Of a stretch of 53,528 bases of DNA, positions 26,943 to 35,462 are shown one piece after another. The notes under the pieces are model-generated. The model did no database searches. It had not been told where the DNA came from and saw nothing but the letters and a program-made list of their open reading frames with translations. Where the stretch lies: contig CAMCVK010000017.1 of the NCBI GenBank assembly GCA_945881865.1, positions 1 through 53,528 on the forward strand, in the 5' to 3' direction. This DNA comes from Fimbriimonas ginsengisoli Gsoil 348. GTDB lineage: Bacteria; Armatimonadota; Fimbriimonadia; Fimbriimonadales; Fimbriimonadaceae. Every line of letters starts with the position of its first letter. Position 1 is the first letter of the stretch. The translations under genes and the position numbers were made by a program.

Positions 26943-28202
26943 ATGCCGTCCTTCGATAGCAAAACGCTCACCGTGATTACGATCGGTGCCGGAGGCCTAT
27001 TTCTTTCTTTAGGGCTTCTGGAAGCGTTTCGCGTCGTTCAAATTGGTACGGCGGCGGCCCTCATCGCGGCCTCGGCCGTCATCGGGATCTTCGCGATCAA
27101 GTTAGCCGAGATTCGCCGAGAAGCAGAGCACAGCCTGGCGCGGCGCGAGAGTGAGCTGCGCTCAATTCGGGACCAAGCCCAGCGGCAGCAGACGAATATT
27201 GATGCGCTTTCCGACGGTTTGACTTCGGGTCTGTTTGTTTGCGACGGCAAGGGCCGAATTGAATATGCAAACAAGACCGCGCGTGAGATGTTCCGCATCG
27301 ACAACATTTCGTCGAAATCGATCGTCGCACTCACCCTTTCGCATGAGCTCGAAAAGCTGGTGATTGAAGCCGGCGCGAGCAACGAGCCCAAAACCGTCGA
27401 ACTTACCTTTAGCTACCCGTCGGATAAAGTCGGTCTCGCGAAAGCGTGGATTTCGCCGGATGGGCGGGTTTTCCTTTCACTGTATGAAATCACCGAGCTT
27501 CGAAGGCTGGAACGGGTCCGGCAGGACTTCGTAGCGAACGTGTCGCACGAGATGCGGACTCCGATGACCATCATTCGGAACTTCGCCGAGACGCTGCTCG
27601 ATGACGACGATCGTGCGCTGAAGGATCGTTATCTCAACAAGATCATCGCCGAGGTGGACCGCCTCAGCGTGATTTCCCAAGACCTTTTGATTCTGAGTGC
27701 GGCAGAGTCGGGGCCGGTTCGAAAGCAGTCCTGCGATATCGCCGACGTGTTTCGGAGCGCCGTGCACCAACTCGAAGACAAAGCTCGCGATAAGGGCTTG
27801 CTCATGGCATACCGCGGCCTGGAAGCGTTCCTCATTGAGGCGAACCTGATCCAAATGACCCAGGTCGCACTTAACCTAGTGGAGAACGCCATCAACTACA
27901 CGTCACAAGGCGGCGTTACGGTGAGCCTTGCGGCGACGGAAACGGAGGTGACGGCCACGATTGAGGACACTGGCATCGGCATCGCAAGCGAGCACCTTCC
28001 CCGCATCTTCGAGCGGTTCTACCGCGTGGACAAGGCCCGCAGCCGGGGAAGCGGTGGGACGGGCCTGGGCCTCAGCATCGTGAAGCACATCGTCGAGGCT
28101 CACGGCGGGCGCGTCGAGGTGAACAGTTCTTTGCACCGGGGCAGCACCTTCACGGTCATCCTGCCCATCGGCGACGTTCCGCCCACCGAGCCGCGCGGCT
28201 GA
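26943..28202 (+). CDS. Membrane sensor histidine kinase, PhoR-like
   Basis: The 419-residue kinase has two N-terminal hydrophobic segments (about 9-29 and 34-52) with almost no loop between them, a coiled-coil linker, a PAS-like domain (about 82-185, ALSDGLTSGLFVCDGKGRIEYAN), the HisKA H-box FVANVSHEMRTPM (His202) and a HATPase_c domain with the N box (NLVENAINYT), DTGIGI and GTGLGLSIVKHIVEAHGG. The layout is that of PhoR/WalK-type kinases. No response regulator gene is adjacent, so it is an orphan here. The stop abuts the stop of the convergent GHL10 gene with no gap. Confidence 0.93.
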   Translation: MPSFDSKTLTVITIGAGGLFLSLGLLEAFRVVQIGTAAALIAASAVIGIFAIKLAEIRREAEHSLARRESELRSIRDQAQRQQTNIDALSDGLTSGLFVCDGKGRIEYANKTAREMFRIDNISSKSIVALTLSHELEKLVIEAGASNEPKTVELTFSYPSDKVGLAKAWISPDGRVFLSLYEITELRRLERVRQDFVANVSHEMRTPMTIIRNFAETLLDDDDRALKDRYLNKIIAEVDRLSVISQDLLILSAAESGPVRKQSCDIADVFRSAVHQLEDKARDKGLLMAYRGLEAFLIEANLIQMTQVALNLVENAINYTSQGGVTVSLAATETEVTATIEDTGIGIASEHLPRIFERFYRVDKARSRGSGGTGLGLSIVKHIVEAHGGRVEVNSSLHRGSTFTVILPIGDVPPTEPRG

Positions 28203-29642
28203 TCAGCGGGACCAGGACGCGACCGACGATTGATTTCCGTTGCGATCTACCGCCGCCACGCCGACATAGTTCAGCGGTTCACCCGGCTGGGCTTTACTGA
28301 CGATGGTTTCGGAGAGTTGATTCGAAGGCAGAACCTGAGTCAGCCATCGAGTTCCGTAGCGACGCCAGACAACCCACCACATCGGTGCATCACCGCCTCC
28401 CGGCGACCAGCGAAACTCCGATCCCGTCTTCTCAAGCCGCGGCATCCTCGGGGCAGTCTCATCTAGCCAGGGGCTGGCGGGAAGAAGGACGGGCTCTGAG
28501 TAGACGCCGCCGCGGAGCGCGTCGGTGATGCCGTTATAGTTCCGCATCAGGCTCTTCATGCTGAAGTGAATGTTGCCTTCCGCACCGGCTTGCCGCGTCA
28601 GTTTGATCTGGTTGACCACTTCGCTGGCGCGCCAATTCCCGTCCGCCGGGTTCGTGCGGCTGGTGAAGTTACCGGGGATAAGATGCCGGTTGCGACGATT
28701 TTCGTCCAGCCAGTATTTCAGGAGCACCGGATAGCTTTGGGGCTTCTGGGCGATTGGCCAGTAGAGCTGCGGTGCGAAATAGTCGCACCAGCCTTCGTTC
28801 AGCCATTTCTTTGCGTCGGCGTACAGGTCGGCATACTGGTCCACCCCGGCGCGGATCCCGGCCGGAATCCCCGGTCGGTAGACGCCAAACGGGCTGATTC
28901 CGAATTGCACGGACTTCCGCTCGGTTTTGATCAAGCGGTATAGCCGCTGTACAAAGTCATCCACGTTTTTCCGCCGCCAGTCGTCTCGCGCCAAGGTGCC
29001 GCCTTGGTTTTGATATTTGGCAAAACTTGGGCCATCCGGAAAATCGAGGTTCGCCTCTTTGTAGGGATAGAAGTAGTCGTCGATGTGGATGCCGTCAATG
29101 TCGTACCGCCGAATAATGTCGCGCGTAACGGCAAGGGTGCGCGCCTGCACGTCGGGCTCGCCCGGATCCATCCAAAGGAACCTGCCGTACTTTTTCACGA
29201 GCTCGGGGCGGGTAACGCCAAGGTGATTCGCCGCCAGCGGCCCCTTCTGCGATGGATGGTTTGCCCGGTACGGGTTCAACCAGCAGTGCAACAGCAGTCC
29301 GCGCTTGTGCGCCTCTTCCACGGCAAACGCCAGCGGGTCGTAGGCAGGCGACGGCGGAGTTCCCTGCCGACCGGTGAGATATTCAGACCACGGCTCGATA
29401 GATGAAGGATAGAGAGCGTCCGCGCTCGGCCGAACCTGCAAAATCACCACGTTGAACTTGAGCTCGCGAGCTCGCTCAAAGATCCCGATGAGCTCCGCAC
29501 GCTGCTGAGCCGGGCTTACGCCGCGTGCCGAAGGCCAGTCAATGTTATCCACCGTGGCCACCCAAGCTGCCCGGAACTCGCGGCGAACCGGCGGCGGAAC
29601 CACCGTCGGCGGAAGCATTGTGGCAAGAACGGCCGTAAGCAT
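28203..29642 (-). CDS. Family 10 glycosyl hydrolase-like (GHL10, DUF187) protein
   Basis: The 479-residue protein has a short hydrophobic N-terminus and then the GHL10 TIM-barrel: FRAAWVATVDNIDWPSARG, NVVILQVRPSADALYPS, GLLLHCWLNPYRAN, DIDGIHIDDYFYPY and WCDYFAPQLYWPI. The C-terminal part (about 385-479) looks like a fibronectin-type beta domain (MPRLEKTGSEFRWSPGG and following). Members act on glycan or peptidoglycan-type substrates; the exact substrate is unknown. It diverges from the LmeA-like gene across 51 bases. Confidence 0.9.
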   Translation of the reverse strand: MLTAVLATMLPPTVVPPPVRREFRAAWVATVDNIDWPSARGVSPAQQRAELIGIFERARELKFNVVILQVRPSADALYPSSIEPWSEYLTGRQGTPPSPAYDPLAFAVEEAHKRGLLLHCWLNPYRANHPSQKGPLAANHLGVTRPELVKKYGRFLWMDPGEPDVQARTLAVTRDIIRRYDIDGIHIDDYFYPYKEANLDFPDGPSFAKYQNQGGTLARDDWRRKNVDDFVQRLYRLIKTERKSVQFGISPFGVYRPGIPAGIRAGVDQYADLYADAKKWLNEGWCDYFAPQLYWPIAQKPQSYPVLLKYWLDENRRNRHLIPGNFTSRTNPADGNWRASEVVNQIKLTRQAGAEGNIHFSMKSLMRNYNGITDALRGGVYSEPVLLPASPWLDETAPRMPRLEKTGSEFRWSPGGGDAPMWWVVWRRYGTRWLTQVLPSNQLSETIVSKAQPGEPLNYVGVAAVDRNGNQSSVASWSR

Positions 29643-29693
29643 GGGCCCATTTTACGCAAACCGGGCCACGATAACGCGGTACAACTTGGGCGG

Positions 29694-30242
29694 ATGGCAG
29701 AACCAGGACCGGTAAGCATCGGCGAGATTTCCGTGACGCTTCGGCGAGTGATGACGCCAATTGGCCTGGAAGTCGACACGGTCGTTCTCGAGGGCTCGGA
29801 CGTCACGATCCAGCCGTCGCCATTTGCCATTTCTGGCCCCACGCCCATCTCGGCCGAAGTCACGATTACCGCCGCCGCGATCCAAGCACTGCTCGCCGAG
29901 AAAGCCCCCGGCGGCCTGTCGGGCATCCAGGTCGTGATCGAAGAGGGCCAGATTATCGTGACCGGAACAAAGCGAATTCTGGTGGATATTCCGGCGACCG
30001 CGAAATGCCGGCTGCGCATCTTTGAAGGCAGTCAGATCTTCGTCGATTTGGTTTCGGTAGAGGTACTGCGCGGGGCGTCGCTGACGAATGTGATTCGCAG
30101 CCAGATCGATGCGCTGAATCCCTTGATCGATGCCGCTGACTTACCGATCGCCCTTACGTTCTCTGAGATCGTTTTGGAGGACGGGACGGTTCTCGTGCGC
30201 GGCAGTGTTTCGCCAGACTGGCAGAAGCCGCTGGTATCCTAA
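29694..30242 (+). CDS. LmeA-like (DUF2993) lipid-binding protein
   Basis: The 182-residue protein shows the DUF2993 pattern: alternating short beta strands, with ISAEVTITAAAIQALLAEK, GIQVVIEEGQIIVTGTKR and a C-terminal part LPIALTFSEIVLEDGTVLVRG. In actinobacteria the family includes LmeA, a phosphatidylinositol-binding protein of the cell envelope. No signal peptide is seen, which differs from LmeA. A -10-like TACAAC lies 8 bases before the ATG and there is no Shine-Dalgarno. tRNA-Leu begins 9 bases after the stop. Function here is inference from fold only. Confidence 0.65.
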   Translation: MAEPGPVSIGEISVTLRRVMTPIGLEVDTVVLEGSDVTIQPSPFAISGPTPISAEVTITAAAIQALLAEKAPGGLSGIQVVIEEGQIIVTGTKRILVDIPATAKCRLRIFEGSQIFVDLVSVEVLRGASLTNVIRSQIDALNPLIDAADLPIALTFSEIVLEDGTVLVRGSVSPDWQKPLVS

Positions 30243-30251
30243 CGGATCTAA

Positions 30252-30337
30252 GGGCGAGTGGCGGAATTGGTAGACGCACTGGATTTAGGTTCCAGCGGTT
30301 AATAGCCGTGAGAGTTCGAGTCTCTCCTCGCCCACCA
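30252..30337 (+). tRNA. tRNA-Leu (anticodon UAG)
   Basis: The 86-base sequence folds into a class II tRNA: a 7-bp acceptor (GGGCGAG/CTCGCCC), a D-arm with GGTAGACG, an anticodon stem CTGGA/TCCAG with loop TTTAGGT (anticodon TAG at 30286-30288), a long variable arm (CGGTTAATAGCCG) and a T-arm with GTTCGAGTC. CCA is encoded. It reads CUN leucine codons. It is convergent with the ATPase gene that ends at 30342. Confidence 0.98.
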
Positions 30338-30341
30338 CGAA

Positions 30342-31061
30342 TTATTCCGGCCCCAGGATGTCCTTGTAACGCCGCCGATTGCGGAGGAAGTCCAGCGTCA
30401 GCTGGTAAGACGGCGTGTCCTCATACTCGCGACGAAGGATTCCTTCGGGACAGAACTCGTAGATCCAGCCGGCACCAAAGCCGAGGAGCACCGGCGAGTG
30501 GGTCGCAATCACCAGCTGCGAGCCCTCGGCAATCAGCCATTTCATCCGCGCCAGCAGCTTCAGTTGGCCCTGAACCGACAACGCGGACTCCGGCTCGTCC
30601 ATGAAATAGACCCCGGGTGGCTTCAAACTTGCTAGAGCATCGTGGAAACCTTCCCCGTGTGATCGCTTGTGGATCCAACCCATGCGAGGCGCGCCCCCTG
30701 CGCTGCGAGCCTGTCGATCGACGTAGCTAGCTACGTTGTAAAACGTCTCTGCCCGGAGAAACATCGCTTCGGCGGGATACCCAGCCTTCGCGACGATAAT
30801 CTTGTCGTGAAGGTCCGAGTGCGAGTCGTAAGTCGAAAACCGGTGGTCCTTCGTCCCGCCCTCGGCGGGAAGGCCGTAGTTCACGGCGATCGCCTCTAGC
30901 ATCGTCGACTTTCCGCTGCCGTTTTCGCCGACAAAGAATGTGAGGTCGGGATGGAGCGGTAGCCGGTCGAAAGAGCGAAAGGCCGGCAAGTTGAACGGAA
31001 ACTTCGACCGATTCACTTCGATGCGAGGATGCACGATGACTTCCGACAGAAATCCGCCCAT
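30342..31061 (-). CDS. AAA/ABC-like ATPase (AAA_23/OLD-like, single domain)
   Basis: The 239-residue protein is a compact ABC-type ATPase: Walker A GENGSGKST (45-53), a middle region with KRSHGEGFHDAL in the position of the signature motif, Walker B GVYFMDEPESALS and a switch histidine in VIATHSPVLLGFG. It has no membrane or second domain. Single-domain ATPases of this sort occur in DNA-repair, toxin-antitoxin and anti-phage contexts as well as alone. Here it lies between two convergent tRNA genes and has no partner gene. The ATG at 31061 has no clear ribosome site. Confidence 0.88.
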   Translation of the reverse strand: MGGFLSEVIVHPRIEVNRSKFPFNLPAFRSFDRLPLHPDLTFFVGENGSGKSTMLEAIAVNYGLPAEGGTKDHRFSTYDSHSDLHDKIIVAKAGYPAEAMFLRAETFYNVASYVDRQARSAGGAPRMGWIHKRSHGEGFHDALASLKPPGVYFMDEPESALSVQGQLKLLARMKWLIAEGSQLVIATHSPVLLGFGAGWIYEFCPEGILRREYEDTPSYQLTLDFLRNRRRYKDILGPE

Positions 31062-31105
31062 TCGAAGGATGCAACCGCCAAGAGAATTGCTGGTCGGAGA
31101 ATCGG

Positions 31106-31133
31106 CTCCAAGTTCGAGAAAGTTAACTTGGAG
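31106..31133. repeat. 9-bp inverted repeat overlapping the tRNA-Gly 3' end
   Basis: CTCCAAGTT (31106-31114) and AACTTGGAG (31125-31133) form a perfect 9-bp hairpin with a loop of 10. The second arm contains the encoded CCA and discriminator of tRNA-Gly. It is not followed by a T-run in the tRNA direction. Confidence 0.7.
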
Positions 31134-31203
31134 CGGGCAACCAGATTCGAACTGGCGACCTATTCCTTGGCAAGGAATCGCTCTACCACTGAGCTATGCC
31201 CGC
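31129..31203 (-). tRNA. tRNA-Gly (anticodon GCC)
   Basis: The minus strand folds into a 75-base tRNA: acceptor GCGGGCA/TGCCCGC, D-arm TAGCTCAGTGGTAGAGC, anticodon stem ATTCC/GGAAT with loop TTGCCAA (anticodon GCC), T-arm GGTTCGAATC (with CCAGTTCGAATCTGG), discriminator T and encoded CCA (31129-31131). It reads GGU/GGC. Confidence 0.98.
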
Positions 31204-31215
31204 GACCGTCCAACA

Positions 31216-31244
31216 ATGATACCCAACGCAGATTCTCGCTGCAA
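31216..31244 (-). promoter_or_regulatory. Promoter of tRNA-Gly
   Basis: Minus strand TTGCAG (31239-31244), a 17-base spacer, TATCAT (31216-31221). The -10 ends 12 bases before the tRNA 5' end, a suitable distance for a tRNA transcript. Confidence 0.75.
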
Positions 31245-31304
31245 GGGCACTACGACGGGAAACCGGATCGGCATAATCTTAGGCATGACCACGGAGCCCG
31301 AACA

Positions 31305-32039
31305 ATGACCCGCGAACTAGAGCACCTCGCCGAAATCGCCCGGGCAGCCGGGAAGATCGCCCAGGGCGCCCGAAAAACGCTCAACGTCGAGAAGAAGCCG
31401 GACGGCTCGCTCGTTACCAACGGTGACCGCGACGCGGAGCTGTTCCTCCGGCGCGAACTCATCCAACTCGTTCCAGGCTCCAATGTTTCCGGCGAGGAGT
31501 TTGGCTTCGAAAACGAGGGAGAGAATGGCGTCTGGCTGGTTGACCCAATCGATGGCACCAGCAATTTCTCGTTTGGCAGCCCTCTATGGGGCAACAGCAT
31601 CGCGCTTTACGTTGGTGGTGAGTTTCGGCTGGCCACAATCGATCTGCCCGACCTGGGCGAAACCTACGTTGCCCAGCTTGGCCACGGGGCTTTTGTGAAT
31701 GAAAAGCCGCTGCCACCGATCATCGAAGGGCCAATTCTCCCGCACGAACTAGTCAGCATCGGTGAGCGGGCACTTCGCGACCTCGGGCGCTCGGCGGTTC
31801 CGGGCAACTTGCGCTACTCAGGTGCGTTCGTCATTGATGGCGCATGGGTGGCCAGCCAGCGATACCGAGGGCTCGTCGGCGGGGGCGAGCATCTTTACGA
31901 CGCGGCGGCAAGCCTGCTGATTTGCCAGGAGCTCGGCGCGGCGGCGTCCCTCACCGACTTGCCGAAGTACCTTACGACCGAGCCGCTACCGACGTGGACG
32001 CTGTTTCCCCTTGGGGCGACCTTGGCTCAGCCGCACTAA
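31305..32039 (+). CDS. Inositol-monophosphatase family phosphatase
   Basis: The 244-residue protein has the IMPase metal and catalytic motifs: KPDGSLVTNGDRDAE (32-45), GEEFG (63-67), WLVDPIDGTSNF (77-88) and a C-terminal GGGEHLYDAAASLLICQE in place of the usual WD-AAG. Family members act on inositol-phosphate, histidinol-phosphate, fructose-1,6-bisphosphate or PAP. Candidate substrates cannot be separated here. The open frame extends upstream through the antisense of tRNA-Gly, which is a shadow; the ATG at 31305 starts the homology. It overlaps the convergent redoxin gene by 68 bases. Confidence 0.9.
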   Translation: MTRELEHLAEIARAAGKIAQGARKTLNVEKKPDGSLVTNGDRDAELFLRRELIQLVPGSNVSGEEFGFENEGENGVWLVDPIDGTSNFSFGSPLWGNSIALYVGGEFRLATIDLPDLGETYVAQLGHGAFVNEKPLPPIIEGPILPHELVSIGERALRDLGRSAVPGNLRYSGAFVIDGAWVASQRYRGLVGGGEHLYDAAASLLICQELGAAASLTDLPKYLTTEPLPTWTLFPLGATLAQPH

Positions 32040-32523
32040 GGGCGGCAAGAATTTCGGCGGCGGTGGCGTTGTCGGCGGCGTTCAAAGACGGCCGGCTCCA
32101 AACAACATCGCCCTCGGCGTTCACCACAAACGAGCCGCCGAGCACGCGCGGGTCGGCGTTGGGTCGGCCCGAACGGTAGCCCGCCATCGACGCCCGGATG
32201 CCCCGGCGGAACGTTTCGAAGCTGAAGAGTTGCCCAAGCGTGCCTTCACCGAGGCCGAATTCGGCATAGAGGTTTTTGCCGGGGTCGCAAATCATTGCCT
32301 GTGGAACCTTGAGTTCCGCGCGGAATCGCTCGGCTTCGGCCGGAGTCGCCATTGCGACGAACGTCAGTTGAGACGCCGGGATGTCGCGAAGCATCCCAAC
32401 GTGCTCACGGCAAAAAATGCATCCCAGGTGACGCAGAAAAACGATCGCGTGCGGGTGCCCGTTCGCAAGGGTCGCGAGGGTTACGGCCTGGCCGTTATGA
32501 AGCTGGACAATGGGATTTGGCAC
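31972..32523 (-). CDS. PRXL2-type peroxiredoxin-like protein (AhpC/TSA_2)
   Basis: The 183-residue protein has a thioredoxin-fold core with a CxxC motif in RHLGCIFCREHVG (Cys35, Cys38), VFLRHLGC strand, FVAMATPAEAERF, QAMICDPGKNLYAEFGLG and the C-terminal strand GGSFVVNAEGDVVW. This is the PRXL2/SelU-like group, thought to reduce peroxides or disulfides. The last 20 residues or so run into the opposite-strand end of the IMPase gene. It starts 8 bases after the sigma-factor gene stops, so the two are probably cotranscribed. Confidence 0.88.
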   Translation of the reverse strand: MPNPIVQLHNGQAVTLATLANGHPHAIVFLRHLGCIFCREHVGMLRDIPASQLTFVAMATPAEAERFRAELKVPQAMICDPGKNLYAEFGLGEGTLGQLFSFETFRRGIRASMAGYRSGRPNADPRVLGGSFVVNAEGDVVWSRPSLNAADNATAAEILAALSAAEPRSPQGETASTSVAARS

Positions 32524-32531
32524 ACTCTTTC

Positions 32532-33569
32532 TTACGTCGCCAGACCCACGCCTAGAAGCTCTTGAAGCGGCTTTATCCGGCTTGGATGCTTTAATTTCTT
32601 CAAGGATTTCTGCTCAATCTGGCGGATACGCTCGCGGGTCACCTGGAAGCACCTCGCCACCTCTTCCAACGTGTGCGGCTGACCGTCGGTTAGGCCATAG
32701 CGCATCATGATCACGTCGCGTTCGCGCTCGCCCAGTGTCGAGAGGAGCGCTTCCAGTTGATGCCGAATGATCGCGCGGGACGCCGCTTCCGCGGGATTTT
32801 CACCCACGCGGTCGATGAGAAACTCGCCGAGCGATGTGTCGTCGCTGTCTCCTACCGGAGAATCCAGCGAGAGCGGCTCAACGATGGCGCGCTGAAACTC
32901 TTCGATTCTCTCCACCGGGAGGTTGAGGCCATCCGAAATCTCCTTGGTGGTCGCCTCGCGGCCCAGCGTTTGCTGGAGTTGCCCGCTCAGCTTCATCATG
33001 CGGTTCACTGCCTCCAACGTGTGGACCGGAATCCGAATCGTGCGGCCGTGGTCGCTCAGCGCTCGGGAGATTGCCTGCCGAACCCACCACGTCGCGTAGG
33101 TGCTGAAGCGGAAACCACGCTCAGGGTCAAATTTTTCTACCGCGCGGATTAGGCCCATGTTCCCCTCCTGGATGAGGTCTTGCATCGACAGGCCGCGGTT
33201 GACGAACTTCTTGGCGATGCTGACGACCAGCCGAAGGTTCGCCTCGATGAGAATCTGTTTACAGCGGCAGCATGACGTGCGGGAGCAACGGGCCAGGCGA
33301 ATCTCCTCGTCGGCCGTCAGCAGGGCGATTCGCCCGATCTTCTGAAGCCACATGCGAACCGAGTCGTCCAGAAAGTGGGTCTCTCCATCCGGTAGTTCTA
33401 CGTCGGTGAAACCTAGCTCACGGGGAGGGGCTTTGGAACGTTGGTGAAGGGTCGTTGCGAGGGAATCTGCTGGACAGCCGTCCATGAGAGACCTCACAAA
33501 ACCGACGGTTTCACCTACCTCGGCTTCGAGGTCACACGCCGGAGTGAAGTTTCCTTTCTCTGCAAGCAT
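32532..33569 (-). CDS. rpoD: RNA polymerase sigma70-family factor, primary type
   Basis: The 345-residue protein contains region 1.2 ([23 protein letters not shown], 69-90), region 2 ([58 protein letters not shown]), region 3 ([14 protein letters not shown]) and region 4.2 ([20 protein letters not shown]). The complete set and the position behind dnaG point to a primary or close-to-primary sigma. The N-terminal 68 residues replace region 1.1 and are unusual. Residues 95-103 carry four cysteines (Cys95, 100, 101, 103) where the family normally has a polar helix. A redoxin gene follows after 8 bases. dnaG lies 94 bases upstream. Confidence 0.9.
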   Translation of the reverse strand: MLAEKGNFTPACDLEAEVGETVGFVRSLMDGCPADSLATTLHQRSKAPPRELGFTDVELPDGETHFLDDSVRMWLQKIGRIALLTADEEIRLARCSRTSCCRCKQILIEANLRLVVSIAKKFVNRGLSMQDLIQEGNMGLIRAVEKFDPERGFRFSTYATWWVRQAISRALSDHGRTIRIPVHTLEAVNRMMKLSGQLQQTLGREATTKEISDGLNLPVERIEEFQRAIVEPLSLDSPVGDSDDTSLGEFLIDRVGENPAEAASRAIIRHQLEALLSTLGERERDVIMMRYGLTDGQPHTLEEVARCFQVTRERIRQIEQKSLKKLKHPSRIKPLQELLGVGLAT

Positions 33570-33663
33570 CGTTAAATCACGTCTTCTACTCTGAAGCTCG
33601 GAACCGCTTTACTATATCAAAGGAACGTATCAACCGCCCGTTAATTTTCGATTCTTTTGGCAA

Positions 33664-35445
33664 TTAGTCAAACCGGTCTTCCACATCTTTCGCTTTCTCC
33701 TTCCAGTCCGGATTTTGGCGTCGCATTGCCAGCAAGATTGCTTGCTTCTCGTCTTCGGTCTTCGCTACTTCCTGCTTGCGGGTACGTTGGCGGGTCGCGG
33801 CAAGGTTGCGAAGTTTCGCTACGGAATCGGTCAAAACCTCGACGGTGACTTCCCCTCCGCGCAGGTCGAGGGTGAGGCTGGCAAGCAGATCCTGGTCTTC
33901 AGCTGTGCCGACGCGGGAGAGCCACAGCGTGGGTTCGCCGATCGGCTCACCCACCGGGAAGCTTGCCCCAACGGCCCGGGCCAGCCGCTCTCCAGCGGGG
34001 GTGGACATCAGGTCCGGATTCCGCGCAAAAACCCACGCCTGCCGCCGGAACTCTTTCTCCAACAGCGCCCGAAAAAGCACGACTTCAGCGGCATGCAAAG
34101 AGGTGGCGTGGGTTTTCGTCTCCGTACGACCACCAAATCGCGGCGGCATTACGTTTCCACCGGCCGGCACCTTCCCGCTTGGCCGCGCACGCTCAACCAT
34201 TCGGCGAAGGGCCTTCTGAGCGGCGGCGGGGTCTTTCAGGTCGGGATACTGCGGAGCCAATCGAATGAGGTGACGCTCAAGTTCCAGGTCGTCGGAAGTT
34301 GCGGATAGTAGCGTCACGGCTTCCGCCCAGAACTCGGGCTCGGCTGGCTTGAGTCGTTTCTCCATCGAGAGTAATCGGAATTCAAGCGGAGAAACATTCC
34401 GGGCCACGGCTTCTTGCACCGCCGCCGGTCCACGTTTGCCCAGCAAGGAGTCCGGGTCCTCGCCTTCGGCAAGCACGGCAACTCTGGCCCGCAGAGACTG
34501 CGCCTCAAAGATCTCGAGCGCGCGCAGGGCCGCCTTTTGCCCGGCGGCGTCCGAGTCATAAAGAATGATCGCCTGCGTGCTCCACTTTTTCAGCATTTGA
34601 GCGTGGTCCTCGGTGAGTGACGTTCCCAAGGAGGCAACTGCGTTGGTAACTCCGGCACGGAAGCAGGCAATCACGTCCAGATAGCCCTCCACGAGAACGG
34701 ACACGCCCAATTCGGCGATCTTTGCCCGCGCTCTGTTGAAGCCGTAGAGGACCTTGCTTTTTCGAAACAGCGGCGTGTCTCCGCTGTTGATGTACTTTGC
34801 GTTTCCCTGACCCAGTAGCCGCCCACCAAACGCTACTAGGGTTCCCCGCTCGTCCCGAATGGGGAACATGAGCCGTCCCCGAAACTTGTCGTAATAGCCG
34901 CCGGAAGAGTCGGCTTCGACCAAAAAGAGATCCCGGCACTCCGCCAAGTTGAATCCAGCTTTTTTCAGATGGGTCGCTAGCGCCTCCGAGACGTCGGGCG
35001 CGTAGCCAAGCTCCCACATCTCCCGGGTTTCGTGGTCGAGGCCGCGGCGTTCGCAGTAGTCGCGGGCGGCGGTAGATCGGGTGAGCTGCTCGCGAAAGAA
35101 CTTGAGCGCCTCTTCCATCGCATCCGCGTTCGATTTTCGCCGGGCGGCCTCCTCGGGATTGCGCTTAGTGAGGGTGATTCCGGCTTCGCGAGCGAGGATC
35201 TCGAGCGCCTCAGGAAAGTCGACGTGCCGTCGCTCCATCACCCAGGTGAAGACATCGCCACCGGCTCCGCAACTCCAGCACTTATATCGGCCGGTTTCGG
35301 AGTTCACCGTCATCGACGGGTTTTTGTCCGCGTGGAAGGGGCAAAGCCCCATGAAGTTTTTGCCCCGCTTTTTTAGGGGGACTTCACGTGAAACGAGCGA
35401 AACGATATCGACTCTTTGTCGAATTTCGTCTCGCTCGTCAGACAC
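33664..35445 (-). CDS. dnaG: DNA primase
   Basis: The 593-residue primase has the N-terminal CHC2 zinc finger (Cys35, His38, Cys56, Cys59: LCPFHAD and CWSCGAGGD), an RNA-polymerase/TOPRIM core (LMFPIRDERGTLVAFGGR, KYINSGDTPLFRKS, VLVEGYLDVIAC, ALRALEIFEAQ) and a C-terminal helicase-binding-like region (about 440-593). It makes RNA primers at the replication fork. It starts 17 bases after the Gly-rich secreted protein gene and precedes the sigma gene, the dnaG-rpoD part of the classical macromolecular-synthesis operon; no rpsU is seen. Confidence 0.96.
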   Translation of the reverse strand: MSDERDEIRQRVDIVSLVSREVPLKKRGKNFMGLCPFHADKNPSMTVNSETGRYKCWSCGAGGDVFTWVMERRHVDFPEALEILAREAGITLTKRNPEEAARRKSNADAMEEALKFFREQLTRSTAARDYCERRGLDHETREMWELGYAPDVSEALATHLKKAGFNLAECRDLFLVEADSSGGYYDKFRGRLMFPIRDERGTLVAFGGRLLGQGNAKYINSGDTPLFRKSKVLYGFNRARAKIAELGVSVLVEGYLDVIACFRAGVTNAVASLGTSLTEDHAQMLKKWSTQAIILYDSDAAGQKAALRALEIFEAQSLRARVAVLAEGEDPDSLLGKRGPAAVQEAVARNVSPLEFRLLSMEKRLKPAEPEFWAEAVTLLSATSDDLELERHLIRLAPQYPDLKDPAAAQKALRRMVERARPSGKVPAGGNVMPPRFGGRTETKTHATSLHAAEVVLFRALLEKEFRRQAWVFARNPDLMSTPAGERLARAVGASFPVGEPIGEPTLWLSRVGTAEDQDLLASLTLDLRGGEVTVEVLTDSVAKLRNLAATRQRTRKQEVAKTEDEKQAILLAMRRQNPDWKEKAKDVEDRFD

Positions 35446-35462
35446 GTATCAAACGATACCGC

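Noticed and set aside
31029-31304. N-terminal extension of the IMPase gene
   Set aside because: It contains the typical antisense translation of a tRNA gene (RATRFELATYSLARNRST) and has no homology before the ATG at 31305.
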